From contig CAXSEE010000187.1 in the NCBI GenBank assembly GCA_964235615.1, positions 1 to 8,353 of the forward strand: DNA of 8,353 nt, written 5' to 3'. A program made the translations under genes and the position numbers. The stretch comes from Lichenicoccus sp964235615 (GTDB lineage: Bacteria > Pseudomonadota > Alphaproteobacteria > Acetobacterales > Acetobacteraceae). Shown piece after piece: positions 1 through 3,220 of the stretch (within the stretch, counting starts at the first letter, position 1; every line of letters begins with the position of its first letter). The notes under the pieces are model-generated. The model ran no database searches. It was not told the DNA's origin and saw only the letters and a program-made list of their open reading frames with translations.

Positions 1-35
1 AGCACGTGGGTGGTAAGGCGTCCGGCTTGGTTCAT
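1..35 (-). CDS. 5-hydroxyisourate hydrolase (transthyretin-like), N-terminal fragment cut by window edge
   Basis: Only 11 complete codons are visible. They start at an ATG (minus strand, 35-33) and read MNQAGRLTTHV, and the next two bases (CT) are consistent with Leu. A short leader followed by G-(R/K)-L-T-T-H-V-L-D is the characteristic N-terminus of 5-hydroxyisourate hydrolases, the transthyretin-related enzymes that hydrolyse 5-hydroxyisourate to OHCU after urate oxidation. The His of this motif is part of the active site in the family. A good ribosome binding site, AGGAAG, lies just upstream on the minus strand, separated from the ATG by ACC. The gene would diverge from the plus-strand group that includes an allantoate amidohydrolase-like enzyme, which supports a purine-degradation assignment. 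With so few residues this remains a motif-plus-context call; the rest of the gene lies outside the window. Confidence 0.55.
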   Translation of the reverse strand, partial: MNQAGRLTTHV

Positions 36-61
36 GGTCTTCCTGGCACGGCATGTCCAAT

Positions 62-88
62 ATCGTTAACTGGCATCGTTATAATAAC
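62..88. promoter_or_regulatory. AT-rich dyad and direct repeat with -10-like TATAAT; possible operator/promoter
   Basis: The motif ATCGTTA occurs twice in direct orientation (62-68 and 75-81, 13 bases start to start). The second copy runs into the near-perfect dyad GTTAT-A-ATAAC (78-88). TATAAT at 80-85 is an exact -10 consensus on the plus strand, but no good -35 lies 16-18 bases upstream. On the minus strand TATAAC (83-78) lies 17 bases downstream of a poor -35 (TTAGTT), about 43 bases before the hydrolase ATG. A regulator site overlapping the minus-strand promoter is plausible but unproven. Confidence 0.25.
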
Positions 89-206
89 ACTATCGGCTTC
101 AACTAAGAGAACATAACAAGAACAGACATCGTCGAGTTCCACCAACTATCTCAGGCTTCCCTCGAAGTTCCTGGGTGGTGTCTTGCAAGTGGACCCAGGT
201 TGATCA

Positions 207-235
207 TTGCGGTAAAGCTGGAGCCTGCCTATTTT
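207..235 (+). promoter_or_regulatory. Candidate promoter for the plus-strand group
   Basis: TTGCGG (207-212) and TATTTT (230-235) are separated by exactly 17 bases. They match the conserved TTG of the -35 box and four of six -10 positions. Transcription would start near 242 and give a leader of about 65 bases before the ATG at 307. This is a pattern match only. Confidence 0.3.
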
Positions 236-306
236 TAGGTCGTGCAAGCCGATAGCGATCCATGCCCGCATGGAGAATGCACGATCGAATAGTTGAAGGG
301 TCAGCG

Positions 307-549
307 ATGTCCGCGTCCAAGTCCGCCGCCCAGCCGCATCATGATGCCCTGTCCGAGCGCATGAATTTCGAGCTCGACGAAGGCACGACGGACATGGTGC
401 GCAGGCTGGCCGATATTCTTGGCATACGGGCGATCGACGTCATCGCCAAGGCGATCGCCAACGAGGCTTTCATCGTCTCGGAAACCAGGAACGGCCGGCA
501 TTTCCAGCTGCGTGACAACAACAAGGTAGCTCCGGTGAAGTTCGTCTGA
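307..549 (+). CDS. Small ribbon-helix-helix-like protein (80 aa), function unknown
   Basis: I chose the ATG at 307 because GAAGGG (295-300) sits six bases upstream; the in-frame ATG at 262 lacks such a site and would add only 15 weak residues. After a polar leader (residues 1-18) comes a short beta-like stretch MNFEL (19-23). Two predicted helices follow: TTDMVRRLADILG (27-39) and RAIDVIAKAIANEAFIV (41-57), joined by a Gly-containing turn. This strand-helix-turn-helix order, with hydrophobics in RHH spacing, resembles Arc/MetJ-type DNA-binding or antitoxin-like proteins. The C-terminal tail (63-80) has a G-x-x-F-x-L-x-D...PV-x-F pattern, a short beta extension seen in some small RHH-like proteins. 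It leads a close group with a two-TM protein (11 bases downstream) and the amidohydrolase. It could be a local regulator or half of a small two-gene module; neither is shown by the sequence. Confidence is high that it is a gene and low for DNA binding. Confidence 0.7.
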   Translation: MSASKSAAQPHHDALSERMNFELDEGTTDMVRRLADILGIRAIDVIAKAIANEAFIVSETRNGRHFQLRDNNKVAPVKFV

Positions 550-560
550 ACGGCTAGAGG

Positions 561-911
561 GTGGCCGAGGAGGATTTCTACCGGCGGCCCGTTGTCGTCG
601 TCGGCGGGTCGGACGAGGGGATAACACCCGCGACGGCAAGAGCGAACGCCTTCGAGCATGTTCCCCCGCCGGAGCGGTTCAATGCGGTCAAGGCGCGCGA
701 GACCATGCGCGGCCGGCTGGCGCTCGGTATCCTGATCGTCGTCGGCGTCGAGATCCTGTTGTTCTTCGCGCTCGCCTTCCTGCACGTCCAGCCGGTGCAG
801 GACATCAAGGAACTCGGCCTGCTGCTGTTCACCCCCACCATCGGGGTACTTGGCACCGTGCTCGGTTTCTACTTCGGCGTGGACAAGGCAACCCGCTCCG
901 ACCGGGAGTAG
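561..911 (+). CDS. Small inner-membrane protein with two transmembrane segments (116 aa)
   Basis: I do not recognise a named family. It starts at a GTG (561) 11 bases after the preceding stop; the purine-rich AGAGG lies immediately before it, unusually close for a ribosome binding site. Residues 1-50 are hydrophilic, with no signal peptide. Residues 53-75 (LALGILIVVGVEILLFFALAF...) form a first strong membrane helix. Residues 85-106 (ELGLLLFTPTIGVLGTVLGF) form a second, Gly-rich one ending in GFYFGVDKA. The G-x-L-G-T-V-L-G-F-Y-F-G signature recurs at the C-terminus of many uncharacterised bacterial membrane proteins. Two helices and a charged N-terminus suggest both ends lie in the cytoplasm. 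It is not an obvious transporter and is too small to be a ureide permease by itself. Co-transcription with the flanking genes is likely from the 11- and 10-base gaps. Confidence 0.7.
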   Translation: MAEEDFYRRPVVVVGGSDEGITPATARANAFEHVPPPERFNAVKARETMRGRLALGILIVVGVEILLFFALAFLHVQPVQDIKELGLLLFTPTIGVLGTVLGFYFGVDKATRSDRE

Positions 912-921
912 GCAGCCGCCG

Positions 922-2148
922 ATGTCCCTGATGCAGACACTCATGGACCGCCTGGACGCGTTGACGCGATGCACCGACGGGGGCACCGAACTCACCCGGC
1001 TCTATCTCTCGCCGGCCCATGCCGACGCGGTCGGACTGGTGCGCGGCTGGATGCGGGCGGCCGGCCTCGCGACGCGGCTGGATGCGGCGGCAACCCTGAT
1101 CGGCCGCCTGGAAGGGCCGCCGGGTTGCGGCACGCTGCTGATCGGCTCGCATATCGACACGGTGCGCAATGCCGGCCGCCATGACGGCAATCTGGGTGTC
1201 CTGGCCGGGCTTTCCGCGCTGGAACGGCTCCGCGACGAGGGAGTGCGGCTGCCTTACGCGGTCGAGCTGCTGGCCTTCGGCGACGAGGAGGGGGTGCGGT
1301 TCCCGGTCACCATGACCGGTTCGCGTGCCTGCGCCGGCACGCTGGACATCGAGCGCCAGCTGGCGGCCCGGGATGCGGAGGGATGCTCCATGCGCGAGGC
1401 CCTGGAAGCCTTCGGTTGCGATCCCGCCAGGCTGGATGAAGCGGCCTACGACCCGGCGGGGGTGATCGGCTACATCGAGCTGCATATCGAGCAGGGGCCG
1501 GTGCTGGAGCAGGCCGGGCTCGCGATCGGGATCGTCAGCGCGATCAACGGCGCCAGCCGCTTCGTCGTGACGGTGACGGGGATGGCCGGTCACGCCGGCA
1601 CGGTGCCGATGAGTGCGAGGCGCGATGCGCTGGCGGCGGCGTGCGAGATGGTGGTGGCGGTGCGCGAGGCCGGACGGTCACGACCGGGAGTAACCGCGAC
1701 CGTGGGCCAGATCGAAGCAAGGCCAGGGGCAGTCAACGTCATCCCCGGCTGGGCCGAGTTCAGTCTCGATGTGCGGGCGCCGGAAGATGCGCGGCGGACG
1801 CGGACGGTAGCGGACATCACCTCCGCCATCGACGTCATCGCGCAGGCGCATGGGGTGGAATACAGCCTGTGCGCGGGCTTCTCGGCCGCGGCGGCACCCT
1901 GCACGCCGGCATTGCAGGACCGGCTGGAGACCGCGGCGCGGGAATTGGGGATCGCCACCATGCGCCTGCCCAGCGGCGCCGGCCATGACGCGATGAGCAT
2001 GGCGTCCCTATGCCCGATCGCCATGCTGTTCGTGCGCTGCCTGGGCGGGATCAGCCATCATCCCGCGGAGTCGATCACCGCGGACGATGCCGGGCAGGCG
2101 GTCGATGTGCTGGTGCGGACGCTGCGTGATTTAGGGTCTGGGGCCTAG
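922..2148 (+). CDS. Allantoate amidohydrolase / N-carbamoyl-amino acid hydrolase family (M20, Zn/Mn-dependent), 408 aa
   Basis: The full set of M20 AllC/hydantoinase-carbamoylase motifs is visible. These are SHIDTVRNAGRHDGNLGVLAGL-type metal motif (His77, Asp88), GDEEGVRF (Glu122/123, catalytic base and ligand), IELHIEQGP (His188), GMAGHAGTVPM (His224, in the dimerisation domain, roughly 208-322), conserved Asn272 and Arg285 in VNVIPG...LDVR, SGAGHDA (351-357), and GGISHHPAE (His379 ligand). The length is normal for the family. Such enzymes hydrolyse allantoate to ureidoglycine-level products plus ammonia and CO2, or N-carbamoyl-amino acids; sequence motifs alone do not separate these. The hydroxyisourate hydrolase start at the left edge favours allantoate and a ureide pathway in the cytoplasm. 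I chose ATG 922 (10 bases after the previous stop, GGGAG at 904-908) rather than the upstream ATG at 850, which overlaps the membrane-protein gene and adds residues outside the family fold. The stop codon lies inside a palindrome. Confidence 0.9.
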   Translation: MSLMQTLMDRLDALTRCTDGGTELTRLYLSPAHADAVGLVRGWMRAAGLATRLDAAATLIGRLEGPPGCGTLLIGSHIDTVRNAGRHDGNLGVLAGLSALERLRDEGVRLPYAVELLAFGDEEGVRFPVTMTGSRACAGTLDIERQLAARDAEGCSMREALEAFGCDPARLDEAAYDPAGVIGYIELHIEQGPVLEQAGLAIGIVSAINGASRFVVTVTGMAGHAGTVPMSARRDALAAACEMVVAVREAGRSRPGVTATVGQIEARPGAVNVIPGWAEFSLDVRAPEDARRTRTVADITSAIDVIAQAHGVEYSLCAGFSAAAAPCTPALQDRLETAARELGIATMRLPSGAGHDAMSMASLCPIAMLFVRCLGGISHHPAESITADDAGQAVDVLVRTLRDLGSGA

Positions 2149-2153
2149 GCCCC
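2140..2153. repeat. 14-bp perfect palindrome spanning the amidohydrolase stop codon
   Basis: GGGGCCTAGGCCCC is self-complementary over its full length, with the TAG stop (2146-2148) near its centre. With no unpaired loop it would need to open centrally to form a hairpin, so it may act as a weak transcript-end structure or as a protein/restriction site. It abuts the inverted repeat that opens the tandem array. Confidence 0.7.
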
Positions 2154-2263
2154 GTCGTGCGCAGGTGCGTGCTTCGCACGAGGTTCGCAAGTGCGTGCTT
2201 CGCACGAGGTTCGCAAGTGCGTGCTTCGCACGAGGTTCGCAAGTGCGTGCTTCGCACGACGGG
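2151..2263. repeat. 11-bp inverted repeat bracketing the tandem array
   Basis: CCCGTCGTGCG (2151-2161) and CGCACGACGGG (2253-2263) are perfect reverse complements. The second arm overlaps the last, partial tandem unit. Because every unit carries CGCACGA, the left arm could also pair in part with each of the four copies. I see no target-site duplication outside the arms, so this is a structural dyad rather than a recognised mobile element. Its position between convergent genes suggests a transcription-end or structural role. Confidence 0.75.
2165..2259. repeat. 26-bp perfect tandem repeat, 3 full copies plus 17 bases
   Basis: Full units lie at 2165-2190, 2191-2216 and 2217-2242, and a truncated one at 2243-2259; all are identical over their shared length. 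Each unit begins with GTGCGTGCTTCGCAC, which can fold as GTGCG/CGCAC or, shifted, as CGTGC-TTC-GCACG, followed by an 11-base tail ending TTCGCAA. TTCGCA occurs twice per unit, 11 bases apart. The period is close to 2.5 turns of DNA helix. The array is non-coding: reading through it gives only Arg/Cys/His/Ser-rich low-complexity peptides. It sits between the convergent amidohydrolase and cupin genes. Confidence 0.9.
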
Positions 2264-2264
2264 T

Positions 2265-2281
2265 CAAGGGCAACGCCCTTG
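2265..2281 (-). terminator. Stem-loop just after the cupin stop; likely operon end
   Basis: CAAGGGC (2265-2271) and GCCCTTG (2275-2281) form a perfect 7-bp stem with a 3-base loop, two bases beyond the cupin TGA (2284-2286). No T-run follows on either strand, so it is not a classic intrinsic terminator. It could block RNA decay from the 3' end or help terminate transcription together with the array. It would serve the minus-strand trehalose operon and, being symmetrical, incoming plus-strand transcripts too. Confidence 0.5.
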
Positions 2282-2283
2282 CC

Positions 2284-2616
2284 TCACTCGCCGCCTTCGA
2301 GGCCCCAGAACATAACCCAGGTCTGGAAGTCGTCGGTGAAATTCTCGAACCGGTGCATCGCACCCGCCTCGACGAAAATCACGTCCTGCGGCGCGAAGGG
2401 CAGGCGCTCGTTGTTCTTGACGATGTAGCCGCTGCCGCTGATGACGATGTAGAGCTCATCCTGCCGATGCGGCCCCTGGATGTCCTCGCCGGTCGGGGCA
2501 TACAGCCCGACCTTCATGCTTCCGTGCCGCAATGCATAGTGGAAGCGGAACTGGTCCGGATCGTCCGGAAGTCGGGACTGGGCCTCGGCCAGCGAAAACT
2601 TCCAGTCAGGGGTCAT
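2284..2616 (-). CDS. Small single-domain cupin protein (110 aa)
   Basis: The protein has a compact cupin beta-barrel pattern. Motif 1 is GPHRQDELYIVISGSG (residues 48-63) and motif 2 is PQDVIFVEAGAMHRFENF (76-93). Probable metal ligands are His50, Glu54 and His88. The second His of the usual H-x-H is Gln52, a variant seen in many small cupins. The length fits a one-domain cupin with a short N-terminal helix (MTPDWKFSLAEAQSRL). Substrate and reaction cannot be read from the sequence; sugar binding, dioxygenase activity or a non-catalytic sensor role are all possible. Its ATG overlaps the stop of the ankyrin gene (ATGA at 2616-2613), and GGAG lies 11 bases upstream inside that gene, so translation is probably coupled. 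It is the last gene of the minus-strand operon, followed by a stem-loop. The gene and fold are secure; the function is unknown. Confidence 0.85.
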   Translation of the reverse strand: MTPDWKFSLAEAQSRLPDDPDQFRFHYALRHGSMKVGLYAPTGEDIQGPHRQDELYIVISGSGYIVKNNERLPFAPQDVIFVEAGAMHRFENFTDDFQTWVMFWGLEGGE

Positions 2617-3149
2617 CGACGCATACGCTCCACCAGAGCCTTATGACCCTGACGCTCGGCGAGCGAGAGCGCGCTGTTGCCCTCGCCGTCACGAAGTTTT
2701 GGATCCGCACCGCGCTCGACAAGGTACGACACCATCTGCTCGCGCCCGAACATGACGGCGAACATCAGCGGCGTGCGACCGACATTGTTGGGCTGGTCCA
2801 CCGCGGCACCTGCCTCGATGAGCAGATGGGCGATCGCCAGGTCGCCCTTGAAGGCGACACCGCCGAGGGCCGTGCTGCCCTTGACATCGCGGCTGTCCAC
2901 CAGGGCACCACGCTTGAGCAGCAGGGCCGTGGCCTCCTCGTGACCATTATAGGAGGCGAGGATCAGCGGGGTGTAGCCGTGCAGGTTGGTGCGGTTGGCG
3001 TCCGCGCCCGCGTCGAGGAACGCCTCCAGCAGGTCGGTCTGCCCGTCACGCGCGGCACCGAAGAACAAAGCCTCGACCTGCTCGTGGGTGAAGCTGGCAG
3101 GAGGGGGCGGGATCGGAATTTGCTCGATAGGCGAATGCGTCTCGGTCAT
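2613..3149 (-). CDS. Ankyrin-repeat protein (178 aa)
   Basis: After a Pro-rich N-terminus (PIEQIPIPPPPASF, 6-20) come about four ankyrin repeats and a capping piece: a degenerate first repeat (~25-54), then ~57-87 (GYTPLILASYNGHEEATALL...), ~90-120, ~123-153 (GRTPLMFAVMFGREQMVSYL...) and a partial one from 156. The repeat hallmarks TPL, GH and GAD are clear. No signal peptide or membrane segment is seen, so it is probably a cytoplasmic protein-interaction scaffold. Its overall form resembles the short ankyrin proteins encoded beside catalase or other metabolic genes in proteobacteria, but no partner is identified here. I chose ATG 3149 because AGGGAG lies nine bases upstream; a TTG at 3206 in the same frame has weaker support. 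It lies 71 bases after treY and overlaps the cupin start by ATGA, which implies a coupled ankyrin-cupin pair. Confidence 0.85.
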   Translation of the reverse strand: MTETHSPIEQIPIPPPPASFTHEQVEALFFGAARDGQTDLLEAFLDAGADANRTNLHGYTPLILASYNGHEEATALLLKRGALVDSRDVKGSTALGGVAFKGDLAIAHLLIEAGAAVDQPNNVGRTPLMFAVMFGREQMVSYLVERGADPKLRDGEGNSALSLAERQGHKALVERMRR

Positions 3150-3168
3150 GGCGGCCAGCTCCCTGGTC

Positions 3169-3195
3169 TGCCAGTTCTCTGACCTGGCAATTGCC
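3169..3195. repeat. Overlapping dyads between treY and the ankyrin gene
   Basis: TGCCAG (3169-3174) and CTGGCA (3184-3189) form a 6-bp stem with a 9-base loop. The 10-bp palindrome GGCAATTGCC (3186-3195) shares bases with that stem, so the two structures exclude each other. No T-run follows. They lie in the only real gap of the minus-strand operon and could act as an RNA processing, stability or partial-termination element; this is inferred. Confidence 0.4.
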
Positions 3196-3220
3196 GGAAG
3201 CGTCAAGCATATCCCGTCGA

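Larger units (their letters stand above)
36..306. promoter_or_regulatory. Divergent intergenic control region
   Basis: These 271 bases separate the minus-strand hydroxyisourate hydrolase start from the plus-strand start at 307. The region is visibly more AT-rich than the genes around it. It holds several small dyads: GTTATAATAAC at 78-88, GTTAAC at 65-70, CTTGCAAG at 182-189 nested inside CCTGGGT (170-176) / ACCCAGG (193-199), and CCTA/TAGG around a T-run at 228-239. I see no convincing gene here. Both divergent transcripts probably start inside it, but promoter and operator positions are inferred from pattern only. Confidence 0.5.

Noticed and set aside
850..921. Upstream ATG (850) as the amidohydrolase start
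   Set aside because: It overlaps the end of the membrane-protein gene by 62 bases and adds residues unlike the family N-terminus; ATG 922 gives the usual length.
829..1593. 254-codon minus-strand frame opposite the amidohydrolase
   Set aside because: Antisense to a clear M20 enzyme; the Arg/Gly/His-rich product has no family features.
2165..2259. Tandem array as a CRISPR
   Set aside because: Units are directly adjacent with no unique spacers, and no cas gene is present.
2151..2263. Inverted repeats as the ends of a miniature transposon
   Set aside because: No flanking target-site duplication is visible, and the interior is a simple tandem array whose last unit supplies much of one arm.
2265..2281. 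Stem-loop as a classical Rho-independent terminator
   Set aside because: No T-run follows on either strand, so it is listed only as a likely operon-end structure with moderate confidence.
2165..2646. Open frames running through the 26-bp array and the cupin on the plus strand
   Set aside because: The repeat yields Arg/Cys/Ser/His-rich periodic peptides in shifting frames, and the rest is antisense to the cupin.
3150..3206. TTG at 3206 as the ankyrin gene start
   Set aside because: It is a rare start codon without a good ribosome site, while ATG 3149 has AGGGAG at nine bases.
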